Positions 43,505 to 51,927 of a stretch of 64,000 nucleotides of DNA are shown here, in pieces. Source of the stretch: Pseudomonas siliginis. GTDB taxonomy: Bacteria; Pseudomonadota; Gammaproteobacteria; Pseudomonadales; Pseudomonadaceae. Made by a program: the position numbers and the translations under genes. Every line of letters starts with the position of its first letter. The stretch's first letter is position 1. Location: positions 186,001 through 250,000 of the forward strand of contig NZ_JAHSTW010000004.1 of assembly GCF_019145195.1 (NCBI RefSeq), read 5' to 3'. Under the pieces are notes generated by a model. It was not told where the DNA came from, did not search any database, and was given only the letters and a program-made list of their open reading frames with translations.

Positions 43505-45790
43505 ATGAGCTTCGGCGCCGATGAAGAGATCCTTCAGGATTTCCTGGTTGAGGCCGGCGAAATTCTTGAGCAACTGTCCGAACAACTGGTCGAGCTGGAA
43601 AGCCGCCCGGATGATGCAGATCTGCTCAATGCAATTTTTCGCGGTTTCCACACTGTAAAAGGGGGCGCCGGCTTCCTTCAGCTCAATGAGCTGGTGGAGT
43701 GCTGTCACATCGCCGAAAACGTGTTCGACATCCTGCGCAAGGGTGAGCGTCGCGTTGATGCAGAACTGATGGACGTGGTGCTCGAAGCACTGGACGCGGT
43801 GAACAGCATGTTCAGCGAAGTCCGTGAGCGTGCACCGATCACCGCTGCCACGCCGGAGCTGCTGGCCGCGCTGGCGCGTCTGGCCGAACCGCAATCGGCG
43901 GATGAAGCCCCGGCTTCGCCGGTTGCCGAGATGATCGAAGAACTGGTCGTTGAAAGCGACTCCTCGGACGACATCACCGATAACGAATTCGAACAACTGC
44001 TGGACTCGCTGAACGCCGTCAAGGCCCAGGCTGAGGCCCCGGCCGCTGCTGTGGCGCCCGCGCCGGTTGCCGACACGGCGGCCAGCGATGAAATCACCGA
44101 CGCCGAGTTTGAATCGCTGCTCGATCAACTGCATGGCAAAGGCCAGTTTGCTGTCGATGCGGTCGCTCCGGCGGCACCAGCAGCGCCGGCTGCTCCGGCC
44201 GCGCCTGCTGCGGGTGACAGCTCGGACATTACCGACGACGAATTCGAAGCCTTGCTCGATCAGTTGCACGGCAAGGGCAACTTCGCCGTTGACGCGCTGG
44301 AATCGGCCATCGCTTCCGCCCCGTCAGCACCTGCTGCACCGGCAGCCGCTGCGGCCGGCAGTGACCTGATCAGCGATCACGAATTCGAATCGCTGCTCGA
44401 CGAATTGCACGGCAAAGGCAAGTTTGACGCCAGCGCTGCGACTGCCGGCTCCGCGTCGAGCGTCGCCACGCCAGCGGCGAAAGCTCCGGCTGCCGCCGCT
44501 GCGCCGAAGCCTGCCGCCAAGCCTGAACCGAAAGCCGAGGCGCCGAAACCGGCCGCCGCTGCTGCACCGGCTCCGGCCCGCGCGCCAGCTGCTGCCCCGG
44601 CAGAAAAACCGGCCAGCGAAGCGGAAACCACCGTGCGCGTCGACACCGCGCGGCTCGACGAGATCATGAACATGGTCGGCGAGCTGGTGCTGGTGCGTAA
44701 CCGTCTGGTGCGTCTGGGCCTCAACAGCGGCGACGAAGCCATGTCCAAGGCTGTGTCGAACCTCGACGTGGTCACCGCTGACCTGCAGACCGCCGTGATG
44801 AAAACGCGGATGCAGCCGATCAAGAAGGTCTTCGGGCGCTTCCCGCGTCTGGTTCGCGACCTCGCACGTCAGCTCAAGAAAGAGATCAACCTGGAACTGG
44901 TGGGCGAAGAAACCGACCTCGACAAAAACCTTGTCGAGGCTCTGGCCGACCCGCTGGTCCACTTGGTGCGCAACGCCGTCGACCACGGCATCGAGTCGCC
45001 GGAAGAACGCGAAGCATCGGGCAAGGCCCGTGGCGGTCGCGTGGTGCTGGCGGCCGAGCAGGAAGGCGACCATATCCTGTTGTCGATCTCCGACGACGGC
45101 AAAGGCATGGACCCGAATGTCCTGCGTTCGATCGCGGTAAAACGCGGTGTGATGGACAAGGACGCCGCCGATCGCTTGAGCGATACCGAGTGCTACAACC
45201 TGATTTTCGCTCCGGGTTTCTCGACCAAGACCGAGATCTCCGACGTGTCCGGCCGTGGTGTCGGCATGGACGTGGTGAAGACCAAGATTTCCCAGCTCAA
45301 CGGTTCGATCAACATCTACTCGACCAAGGGCCAGGGTTCGAAGATCGTCATCAAGGTGCCGCTGACCCTGGCGATCATGCCGACGCTGATGGTCATGCTC
45401 GGCAATCAGGCGTTCGCGTTCCCGCTGGTCAACGTCAACGAAATCTTCCACCTCGACCTGTCGACCACCAACGTCGTCGACGGTCAGGAAGTGGTGATCG
45501 TACGCGACAAGGCGCTGCCATTGTTCTACCTCAAGCGCTGGCTGGTCAGCTCCGCCGCTCACGAAGAGCAGCGCGAAGGCCATGTGGTGATTCTTTCGGT
45601 GGGCACTCAGCGGATCGGCTTCGTCGTCGATCAGCTGGTCGGCCAGGAAGAAGTGGTCATCAAGCCATTGGGCAAAATGCTCCAGGGAACTCCGGGCATG
45701 TCCGGCGCCACCATCACCGGTGACGGCCGCATTGCGCTGATTCTCGATGTTCCAAGCATGCTCAAGCGTTACGCCACAAAGCGTATTTGA
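43505..45790 (+). CDS. cheA: CheA, chemotaxis histidine kinase
   Basis: 761-aa kinase. The P1 domain has the phospho-accepting His49 in GFHTVKGGAGFLQ. A long linker (about 150-375) with four copies of an acidic motif alternates with Ala/Pro stretches; see the separate entry. The dimerisation domain starts near TVRVDTARLDEIMNMVGELV. The ATPase domain has HLVRNAVDHGIESPEER and DVSGRGVGMDVVKTKI. The C-terminal CheW-like domain starts near TLMVMLGNQAFAFPLVNVNE. No classical P2 domain is evident in the linker. Confidence 0.96.
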   Translation: MSFGADEEILQDFLVEAGEILEQLSEQLVELESRPDDADLLNAIFRGFHTVKGGAGFLQLNELVECCHIAENVFDILRKGERRVDAELMDVVLEALDAVNSMFSEVRERAPITAATPELLAALARLAEPQSADEAPASPVAEMIEELVVESDSSDDITDNEFEQLLDSLNAVKAQAEAPAAAVAPAPVADTAASDEITDAEFESLLDQLHGKGQFAVDAVAPAAPAAPAAPAAPAAGDSSDITDDEFEALLDQLHGKGNFAVDALESAIASAPSAPAAPAAAAAGSDLISDHEFESLLDELHGKGKFDASAATAGSASSVATPAAKAPAAAAAPKPAAKPEPKAEAPKPAAAAAPAPARAPAAAPAEKPASEAETTVRVDTARLDEIMNMVGELVLVRNRLVRLGLNSGDEAMSKAVSNLDVVTADLQTAVMKTRMQPIKKVFGRFPRLVRDLARQLKKEINLELVGEETDLDKNLVEALADPLVHLVRNAVDHGIESPEEREASGKARGGRVVLAAEQEGDHILLSISDDGKGMDPNVLRSIAVKRGVMDKDAADRLSDTECYNLIFAPGFSTKTEISDVSGRGVGMDVVKTKISQLNGSINIYSTKGQGSKIVIKVPLTLAIMPTLMVMLGNQAFAFPLVNVNEIFHLDLSTTNVVDGQEVVIVRDKALPLFYLKRWLVSSAAHEEQREGHVVILSVGTQRIGFVVDQLVGQEEVVIKPLGKMLQGTPGMSGATITGDGRIALILDVPSMLKRYATKRI
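43964..44428 (+). repeat. Four spaced repeats in the CheA linker
   Basis: Encodes DITDNEFEQLLDSLN, EITDAEFESLLDQLHGKGQF, DITDDEFEALLDQLHGKGNF and LISDHEFESLLDELHGKGKF, separated by Ala/Pro-rich spacers. The last three are nearly identical. They look like short docking motifs on a flexible arm. Confidence 0.85.
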
Positions 45791-45839
45791 ATCCGGGGCG
45801 GCGGCGCGATGACGCGCCGCTGCACCTAATGGAGTGTTT

Positions 45840-46985
45840 ATGGCAGTCAAAGTCCTGGTGGTGGACGATTCGGGTTTTTTCCGCCGCCGCGTCTCGGAAA
45901 TTCTTTCGGCGGATCCGAGCATCCAGGTGGTCGGCACGGCCACCAACGGTAAAGAGGCGATCGATCAGGCCATGGCTCTCAAGCCTGACGTGATCACCAT
46001 GGACTACGAGATGCCAATGATGGACGGCATCACGGCAGTGCGGCACATCATGCAACGCTGCCCGACCCCGGTGTTGATGTTCTCCTCGCTTACGCATGAA
46101 GGCGCGCGGGTAACCCTCGATGCGCTGGACGCCGGCGCGGTGGATTTCCTGCCGAAGAATTTCGAAGACATCTCGCGCAACCCCGAGAAGGTCAAGCAAC
46201 TGCTGTGCGAGAAAGTCCACAGCATCTCGCGCAGCAATCGTCGTTTCAGTGCCTACAGCGCGCCGGCTCCCGCCGCTGCGCCAGCGCCAACGCCTGCTCC
46301 GGCAGCGTCGAGCTACGGCAGCCACACGAGCCACAGCAGCCCTGTCCCGGCACGTCCGGCACCTGCGCCAGCGCCTGCCCGTGCAACCGCTGCCAGCGCT
46401 TCGTCGCCGGCACCGAAACGCAAACCCTACAAACTGGTTGCCATCGGCACCTCGACGGGCGGCCCGGTCGCGCTGCAACGTGTACTGACGCAGTTGCCGG
46501 CGAACTTCCCGGCGCCGATCGTGCTGATCCAGCATATGCCGGCGGCGTTCACCAAAGCGTTTGCCGAACGTCTCGACAAGCTCTGCCGTATCAGCGTCAA
46601 GGAAGCCGAGGATGGCGACATCCTGCGTCCGGGCCTGGCGCTGCTGGCGCCGGGTGGCAAGCAGATGATGATCGACGGCCGTGGCGCGGTGAAGATTTTG
46701 CCAGGTGACGAGCGTCTGAATTACAAGCCGTGCGTGGATATCACTTTCGGTTCTGCAGCCAAGTCCTACGGCGACAAAGTTCTGGCAGTGGTGCTGACCG
46801 GCATGGGCGCCGACGGCCGCGAAGGCGCGCGTCTGCTCAAGCAGGGCGGCAGTTCGGTGTGGGCGCAGGACGAAGCAAGCTGCGTGATCTACGGCATGCC
46901 CATGGCCATCGTCAAAGCCGATCTGGCTGACGCGGTGTACGGTCTGGACGACATCGGCAAGCACATCGTCGAGGCGTGTATCTGA
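45840..46985 (+). CDS. cheB: CheB, chemoreceptor methylesterase
   Basis: 381 aa. Receiver domain with Asp55 ([12 protein letters not shown]), then a Pro/Ala linker (about 140-195). The methylesterase domain has the catalytic triad in [12 protein letters not shown] (Ser), [13 protein letters not shown] (His) and [13 protein letters not shown] (Asp). The start is the ATG at 45840, 5 nt after GGAG. It removes methyl groups from receptors for adaptation. Its stop overlaps the motC start region. Confidence 0.95.
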   Translation: MAVKVLVVDDSGFFRRRVSEILSADPSIQVVGTATNGKEAIDQAMALKPDVITMDYEMPMMDGITAVRHIMQRCPTPVLMFSSLTHEGARVTLDALDAGAVDFLPKNFEDISRNPEKVKQLLCEKVHSISRSNRRFSAYSAPAPAAAPAPTPAPAASSYGSHTSHSSPVPARPAPAPAPARATAASASSPAPKRKPYKLVAIGTSTGGPVALQRVLTQLPANFPAPIVLIQHMPAAFTKAFAERLDKLCRISVKEAEDGDILRPGLALLAPGGKQMMIDGRGAVKILPGDERLNYKPCVDITFGSAAKSYGDKVLAVVLTGMGADGREGARLLKQGGSSVWAQDEASCVIYGMPMAIVKADLADAVYGLDDIGKHIVEACI

Positions 46986-47725
46986 TGGATGTTCTCAGCC
47001 TAATCGGCCTCATCATGGCGTTCGTCGCCATCATCGGCGGCAACTACCTTGAAGGCGGTCACCTCGGCGCGCTGGCCAACGGCCCGGCGGCGTTGATCGT
47101 ACTGGGCGGCACGGTCGGTGCTGCGCTGCTGCAATCGCCGATGAGTGCGTTCAAGCGCGCCATGCAGATTCTCGGCTGGATCTTCTTTCCGCCGCGTGTC
47201 GACCTGGCCGGCGGCATCGACCGTGTGGTCAATTGGAGCCTGACGGCGCGCAAGGAGGGCTTGCTCGGCCTCGAAGGCGTGGCCGACGCCGAGCCTGACA
47301 GCTATTCGCGCAAGGGTCTGCAATTGCTGGTCGACGGCGCCGAGCCGGAAGCCATTCGCAGCATTCTCGAAGTGGATTTCTACACTCAGGAATCCCGTGA
47401 TATCGAAGCGGCCAAGGTGTTCGAAAGCATGGGCGGCTACGCACCGACCATTGGCATCATCGGTGCGGTGATGGGCCTGATTCACGTGATGGGCAACCTC
47501 GCCGATCCGTCGCAGTTGGGTAACGGGATTGCCGTGGCGTTCGTCGCGACCATCTATGGCGTGGCCAGTGCCAACCTGATCCTCTTGCCGGTCGCGGCCA
47601 AGCTCAAGTCCATCGCGTTGCGGCAGTCGCGTTATCGCGAAATGTTGCTGGAAGGAATTCTGTCGATCGCCGAAGGTGAAAACCCTCGTTCCATTGAGTT
47701 GAAGCTGCAAGGCTTCATGGACTAA
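46985..47725 (+). CDS. motC: MotC, second flagellar stator (MotA-like)
   Basis: 246-aa MotA/TolQ family protein with four membrane segments. The N-terminal helix is LSLIGLIMAFVAIIGGNYLE. The conserved core AKVFESMGGYAPTIGIIGAV is followed by MGLIHVMGNLADPSQLGNGI. In Pseudomonas MotCD is the stator set needed for swarming, and MotAB is encoded elsewhere. The start is the ATG at 46985 overlapping the cheB stop. Confidence 0.94.
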   Translation: MDVLSLIGLIMAFVAIIGGNYLEGGHLGALANGPAALIVLGGTVGAALLQSPMSAFKRAMQILGWIFFPPRVDLAGGIDRVVNWSLTARKEGLLGLEGVADAEPDSYSRKGLQLLVDGAEPEAIRSILEVDFYTQESRDIEAAKVFESMGGYAPTIGIIGAVMGLIHVMGNLADPSQLGNGIAVAFVATIYGVASANLILLPVAAKLKSIALRQSRYREMLLEGILSIAEGENPRSIELKLQGFMD

Positions 47726-47737
47726 GGGAATAACCTC

Positions 47738-48628
47738 ATGGCTCGTCGTCGCCACCAGGAAGAACACGTCAATCACGAGCGCTGGCTCGTGTCCTACGCG
47801 GATTTCATCACTTTGCTGTTCGCGTTTTTCGTGGTGATGTACTCGATCTCGTCGATCAACGAAGGCAAATACAAAGTCATTTCCGAAGCGCTGATCGGCG
47901 TGTTTACCGACTCCGACCGCTCGCTCAAACCGATTCCGATCGGCGACGAACGACCGAAAACCGTGACCCCGGCCAAGCCGCTGGTCAAGGATGCCGAACA
48001 GGTCGACGCCGGTATATCCGGGGCCAGCGATCCGCTGAAAAGCATCGCCGATGACATCAGTGCCGCCTTCGGTGATTTGATCAGCTCCAACCAGATGACC
48101 GTGCGCGGTAACGAGTTGTGGGTCGAGATCGAGCTCAATTCCAGCCTGTTGTTTGGCAGCGGCGACGCCATGCCGAGCGACATCGCGTTCAACATCATCG
48201 ACAAGGTCGCGGCGATCCTCAAACCGTTCGACAACCCGATCCACGTCGAAGGCTTCACCGACGATCAACCGATCCGCACCGCGCAGTACCCGACCAACTG
48301 GGAACTGTCCTCGGCGCGCTCGGCGAGCATCGTGCGGATGCTCGCCATGCAGGGCGTAAACCCTGGGCGACTGGCGTCGGTGGGCTACGGCGAATTTCAG
48401 CCAGTGGCGAACAACGCCACGGTGGAAGGTCGGGCAAAGAACCGCCGCGTGGTACTGGTGGTGTCGCGCAATCTTGATGTGCGCCGCAGCCTGACGGGCA
48501 CCGGAACCGCCAATGCGCAACCGGATGCGGCGTTGAAGCGCGCTGGCACACAAACTGCACCGACCCCGGTCAAGACGCCGGGACGCGAGAGTGCCGTCAA
48601 TTCTCCGTCGCCCGCATTAACACGCTGA
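47738..48628 (+). CDS. motD: MotD, second flagellar stator (MotB-like)
   Basis: 296-aa stator subunit. The single membrane helix follows the basic N-terminus, with the proton-binding Asp in SYADFITLLFAFFVVMYSIS. The periplasmic OmpA-like peptidoglycan-binding domain contains VEGFTDDQPIRTAQYPTNWE and LSSARSASIVRMLAMQGVNP. A disordered Ala/Thr/Pro tail ends the protein. Confidence 0.95.
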   Translation: MARRRHQEEHVNHERWLVSYADFITLLFAFFVVMYSISSINEGKYKVISEALIGVFTDSDRSLKPIPIGDERPKTVTPAKPLVKDAEQVDAGISGASDPLKSIADDISAAFGDLISSNQMTVRGNELWVEIELNSSLLFGSGDAMPSDIAFNIIDKVAAILKPFDNPIHVEGFTDDQPIRTAQYPTNWELSSARSASIVRMLAMQGVNPGRLASVGYGEFQPVANNATVEGRAKNRRVVLVVSRNLDVRRSLTGTGTANAQPDAALKRAGTQTAPTPVKTPGRESAVNSPSPALTR

Positions 48629-48671
48629 AGCATGTCTCGGCCAGCCGATCTGGCCGGGAGGAACGAACTGA

Positions 48672-49460
48672 ATGAGAGTCTGGGCAGTCGCCAATCAAAA
48701 GGGTGGTGTCGGTAAAACCACATCCTCCATCGCTCTAGCCGGGTTGCTGGCCGAGGCGGGCAAGCGCGTGGTTGTGGTCGATCTCGACCCGCACGGCTCG
48801 ATGACCAGCTATTTCGGCTACGACCCCGACAGCCTGGAGCACAGCAACTACGATCTGTTTCTGCACAAGGGCAGCGTGCCGCAAGGCCTGCCGGGGCAGT
48901 TGCTGTTGTCGACCAGCGACGAGCGCATTTCCCTGCTGCCATCGAGCACCGCACTGGCCACCCTTGAGCGGCAGTCGCCGGGGCAGAGTGGCTTGGGCCT
49001 GGTGATCGCCAAGAGTCTGGCGCAATTGTGGCAGGACTTCGATTACGCAATTATCGACAGCCCGCCATTGCTCGGTGTGCTGATGGTCAACGCCCTCGCG
49101 GCGAGCCAGCAATTGGTGATCCCGGTGCAGACCGAGCACTTGGCGGTGAAAGGTCTGGAGCGCATGGTCAACACCCTGGCGATGATCAATCGCTCGCGCA
49201 AACAGCCGTTGCCGTTCAGCATCGTGCCGACTTTGTTCGACCGTCGCACGCAGGCGTCGATGGGCACCTTGCGTGTGCTGCGTGACAAATTTCCCGACGA
49301 CATCTGGCACGGCTACATCCCGGTCGATACCCGTCTGCGCGACGCCAGCCGGGCGGGCGTCACGCCTTCGCAATTCGACGGCAAGAGCCGTGGCGTGCTG
49401 GCCTACCGCGCGCTGCTCAAGCACCTGCTCGCGCAGCAACTTGTTCCGCAGGTGGCCTGA
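48672..49460 (+). CDS. parC: ParC-like ParA ATPase, polar placement of chemotaxis array
   Basis: 262-aa ParA family ATPase. Walker A is QKGGVGKTTSSIALAGLLAE, followed by VVVDLDPHGSMTSYFGY and IIDSPPLLGVLMVNALAASQ. It occupies the PA1462 position between motD and the CheW-domain protein. ParC with ParP localises chemotaxis proteins at the cell pole in Vibrio and Pseudomonas. The name is inferred from family and context. Confidence 0.88.
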   Translation: MRVWAVANQKGGVGKTTSSIALAGLLAEAGKRVVVVDLDPHGSMTSYFGYDPDSLEHSNYDLFLHKGSVPQGLPGQLLLSTSDERISLLPSSTALATLERQSPGQSGLGLVIAKSLAQLWQDFDYAIIDSPPLLGVLMVNALAASQQLVIPVQTEHLAVKGLERMVNTLAMINRSRKQPLPFSIVPTLFDRRTQASMGTLRVLRDKFPDDIWHGYIPVDTRLRDASRAGVTPSQFDGKSRGVLAYRALLKHLLAQQLVPQVA

Positions 49461-49490
49461 GATGATTTCGATCTGCTTGCCCGAACCTTG

Positions 49491-49513
49491 TGGGAGCGAG
49501 CCTGCTCGCGAAG
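49491..49513. repeat. Single REP copy inside the che operon
   Basis: TGTGGGAGCGAGCCTGCTCG without a partner arm, in the 90-bp gap between parC and parP. Confidence 0.8.
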
Positions 49514-49550
49514 CAGACAACGCGGTTTCCCTGTCAGGCGCTGATCACCG

Positions 49551-50504
49551 ATGAACCGCCCAGTGAAACTCACGTCACGTCCGCAACAGGCCTTGCAGTC
49601 CTATCTGGAAGACCTGCTGCTCGACCTGCCCGAGGACTTGCCTGCGCCGGTCGAAGCGCTGCCGCCAGTCGTCGAACCGGCGCAGCCTGAAGTGGTGGAA
49701 AGCACCGAGGCCATGGACGAGTTCCAGGCAGCGGTGCTGGAAGAGCAGGCCCGTGACGCGCAGAAATCCGTCGCTCCGATTGCCACGCCTGCTGCTGCCC
49801 CCGTGGCCAAAGCACCGGTGGCGCTGATCGACGAACCGCGCGCGCCGCTGTCGACACTGGCGCCGCTGCTGCAAACGCAATTATTGACCGTGCCGGAACC
49901 CGAGCCGGAGCCTGAACACGCGCCGCCAGTGGCGGAACCGCAGGTGCTGGTCCCGCCGCTGGTCGAAGTGCACCTGCCGCCGAACAACCCGCCGCCACCG
50001 GTCGAACCCAATGGCCGTCCGGCCTGGGCTGCCGAAGCCTTCGAATGCTTGCTGTTCGACGTTGCCGGGCTGACCCTGGCGGTGCCGCTGGTGTGCCTCG
50101 GCTCGATCTATTCGCTGGCCGGCCACGAGCTGACGCCGCTGTTTGGCCAGCCGGAGTGGTTCCTCGGGATTCTGCCGAGCCAGGCTGGCAACCTGAAAGT
50201 TCTGGACACCGCGCGCTGGGTCATGCCGGATCGCTATCGCGATGACTTCCGTCAGGGCCTGCAATACGTGATTTCGGTTCAAGGTTACGAGTGGGGGCTG
50301 GCGGTGCATCAGGTCAGCCGCTCGTTGCGCCTGGACCCGAATGAAATCAAATGGAGAAGTCACCGGGGTCAGCGGCCATGGCTCGCCGGCACCGTGATCG
50401 AGCACATGTGTGCATTGCTTGACGTATCCGCACTGGCCGAGTTGATCGCCAGCGGCGGGGCAAAGCACTTGAGTGGCAACAAGCCGCTACATAAACCGAC
50501 ATAG
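49551..50504 (+). CDS. parP: ParP-like CheW-domain protein
   Basis: 317 aa. The first 160 residues are a Pro/Ala/Glu/Val-rich flexible region with an N-terminal helix (QQALQSYLEDLLLDLPEDLP). The C-terminal 150 residues are a CheW-like domain (FECLLFDVAGLTLAVPLVCL; QGYEWGLAVHQVSRSLRLDP). In the ParC/ParP system this type of protein tethers chemotaxis arrays to ParC at the pole. Position matches PA1463. Confidence 0.85.
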   Translation: MNRPVKLTSRPQQALQSYLEDLLLDLPEDLPAPVEALPPVVEPAQPEVVESTEAMDEFQAAVLEEQARDAQKSVAPIATPAAAPVAKAPVALIDEPRAPLSTLAPLLQTQLLTVPEPEPEPEHAPPVAEPQVLVPPLVEVHLPPNNPPPPVEPNGRPAWAAEAFECLLFDVAGLTLAVPLVCLGSIYSLAGHELTPLFGQPEWFLGILPSQAGNLKVLDTARWVMPDRYRDDFRQGLQYVISVQGYEWGLAVHQVSRSLRLDPNEIKWRSHRGQRPWLAGTVIEHMCALLDVSALAELIASGGAKHLSGNKPLHKPT

Positions 50505-50560
50505 CAGCCGACATAACAATCAGGCGATGGCATTTTCCAATGCCACCACACAGAACACAC

Positions 50561-50580
50561 ACCGCCCGGGGCGGTTTTTT
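50561..50580 (+). terminator. Possible attenuator/terminator before cheW
   Basis: ACCGCCCGGGGCGGT followed by six T. The loop is very short, so the usable stem is about five or six pairs. Read-through would continue into cheW 14 bp later. Confidence 0.5.
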
Positions 50581-50594
50581 CGAGGGGTCAGGGT

Positions 50595-51080
50595 ATGAGT
50601 AGTCAGGCGTCGAATGCAAAAGGTTCTGAAGATCCGATCCTGCAATGGGTGACCTTCAAACTGGATAACGAAACCTACGGCATCAACGTGATGCGCGTGC
50701 AGGAAGTGCTGCGCTACACCGAGATCGCGCCGGTGCCGGGTGCACCGAGCTACGTACTGGGCATCATCAACCTGCGCGGCAACGTGGTCACCGTGATCGA
50801 CACCCGTCAGCGCTTCGGCCTGCACAGCGGCGAGATCAGCGACAACACCCGTATCGTCATCATCGAAGCTGACAAGCAAGTCGTCGGCATCATGGTCGAC
50901 AGCGTGGCCGAAGTGGTTTACCTGCGTCAGTCGGAAATCGAAACCGCACCGAACGTCGGTAACGAAGAATCGGCCAAGTTCATTCAGGGCGTGTGCAACA
51001 AGAACAACGAGCTGCTGATTCTGGTCGAGCTGGACAAGATGATGAGCGAAGAAGAATGGTCGGAACTGGAGAGCATCTGA
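50595..51080 (+). CDS. cheW: CheW, chemotaxis coupling protein
   Basis: 161-aa adaptor linking CheA to receptors. The core is QWVTFKLDNETYGINVMRVQ, then YVLGIINLRGNVVTVIDTRQ and GIMVDSVAEVVYLRQSEIET. The start ATG follows GAGGGGTCAGGGT. Length is standard. Confidence 0.96.
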   Translation: MSSQASNAKGSEDPILQWVTFKLDNETYGINVMRVQEVLRYTEIAPVPGAPSYVLGIINLRGNVVTVIDTRQRFGLHSGEISDNTRIVIIEADKQVVGIMVDSVAEVVYLRQSEIETAPNVGNEESAKFIQGVCNKNNELLILVELDKMMSEEEWSELESI

Positions 51081-51081
51081 T

Positions 51082-51477
51082 TTGATTCTCGAGGTTGCGG
51101 TAATTGTTCTGTTCCTGTTCTGGGCCGGCACGCTGGCGATGTTCGTCTCGTACATCAAGGCGCAGCGAGTAATCGCTGCGCAGCAGGCCCAGGGCGATGC
51201 GCTGCGTGATCAGCGCATCAAGGAACTGGCCAAACGCGTCGACGACTACCAGAACGGCAACGTGCGCATGGGCGAAGCCCTGCACGAGTTGCGCGCGGTG
51301 GTGAGCCCGTTGCCGGACAAGATCGTTGCACTGGAACAACGCGACCCGTCGAGCCTGTCATTCGCCCAGGCGGCGAAACTGGTGGGAATGGGCGCCAGCG
51401 TCGATGAACTGACTCAGTCGTGCGGCTTGACCCAGGCTGAGGCAGAGTTGATGCGCAAGTTGCACAAGGGCAGCTAG
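51082..51477 (+). CDS. DUF2802 family protein
   Basis: 131 aa with an N-terminal transmembrane helix (ILEVAVIVLFLFWAGTLAMF). A coiled-coil stretch (QQAQGDALRDQRIKELAKRV) and a small C-terminal helix-turn-helix-like domain follow (VGMGASVDELTQSCGLTQAE). It starts with TTG at 51082, one base after the cheW stop. It is regularly found after cheW in pseudomonads (PA1465 position); its role in motility or chemotaxis is unproven. Confidence 0.85.
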   Translation: MILEVAVIVLFLFWAGTLAMFVSYIKAQRVIAAQQAQGDALRDQRIKELAKRVDDYQNGNVRMGEALHELRAVVSPLPDKIVALEQRDPSSLSFAQAAKLVGMGASVDELTQSCGLTQAEAELMRKLHKGS

Positions 51478-51517
51478 GAGCTTCAGGCTTCAAGCAGCAA
51501 GCAAGATCAAAAGCGCT

Positions 51518-51584
51518 ATTCGCGAGCAGGCTCGCTGCCACATTTGATCACGGTCGAATGTGGGAGCGAGCCTGCTCGCGAAGG
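51518..51584. repeat. REP pair between convergent DUF2802 and flhB-like genes
   Basis: ATTCGCGAGCAGGCTCGCTG and GTGGGAGCGAGCCTGCTCGC face each other with a short 25-bp interior. It is positioned where the plus-strand che operon meets the minus-strand gene pair. Confidence 0.88.
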
Positions 51585-51597
51585 CGTCTTCGAAACC

Positions 51598-51927
51598 TCA
51601 ATAATCATCCCCGCGTGCGGTGATGTCCTTCTCGACCATCGGCGCGTTCGGGTCCTGTCCCTCGGGGAATTTGCCTTTCAGGTTCCAGGCAAACGCGATG
51701 ATCTCGGCGATGGTGCGATAGAGCTCTTCGGGGATGCTGTCGCCCAGTTCCATCCGCGCCAGCAGGCGCACCAGTTCAGGGTTCTCGTAGATCGGCACTT
51801 CGTAATCGCGAGCGATACGCAGGATTTCTTCGGCCAGTTCTTCGTCGCCCTTGGCGGTGAGGGTCGGGGCGTGGTTGCCGTCATATTTGAGGGCGATGGC
51901 CTGGCGTGGGGCAGTGGAATCGTTCAT
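51598..51927 (-). CDS. FlhB-like C-terminal domain protein (FhlB/YlqH type)
   Basis: 109 aa resembling the cytoplasmic FlhB C-terminus without membrane helices. It opens RQAIALKYDGNHAPTLTAKG, which aligns with the FlhB segment after its autocleavage site. It contains ILRIARDYEVPIYENPELVR and ELGDSIPEELYRTIAEIIAF. The NPTH cleavage motif is absent, so it mimics the cleaved C-terminal half. It overlaps the second FliK-like gene by 4 bp, suggesting the two act together. Such proteins can partly replace FlhB-C in export switching in Salmonella and Bacillus. Confidence 0.88.
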   Translation of the reverse strand: MNDSTAPRQAIALKYDGNHAPTLTAKGDEELAEEILRIARDYEVPIYENPELVRLLARMELGDSIPEELYRTIAEIIAFAWNLKGKFPEGQDPNAPMVEKDITARGDDY

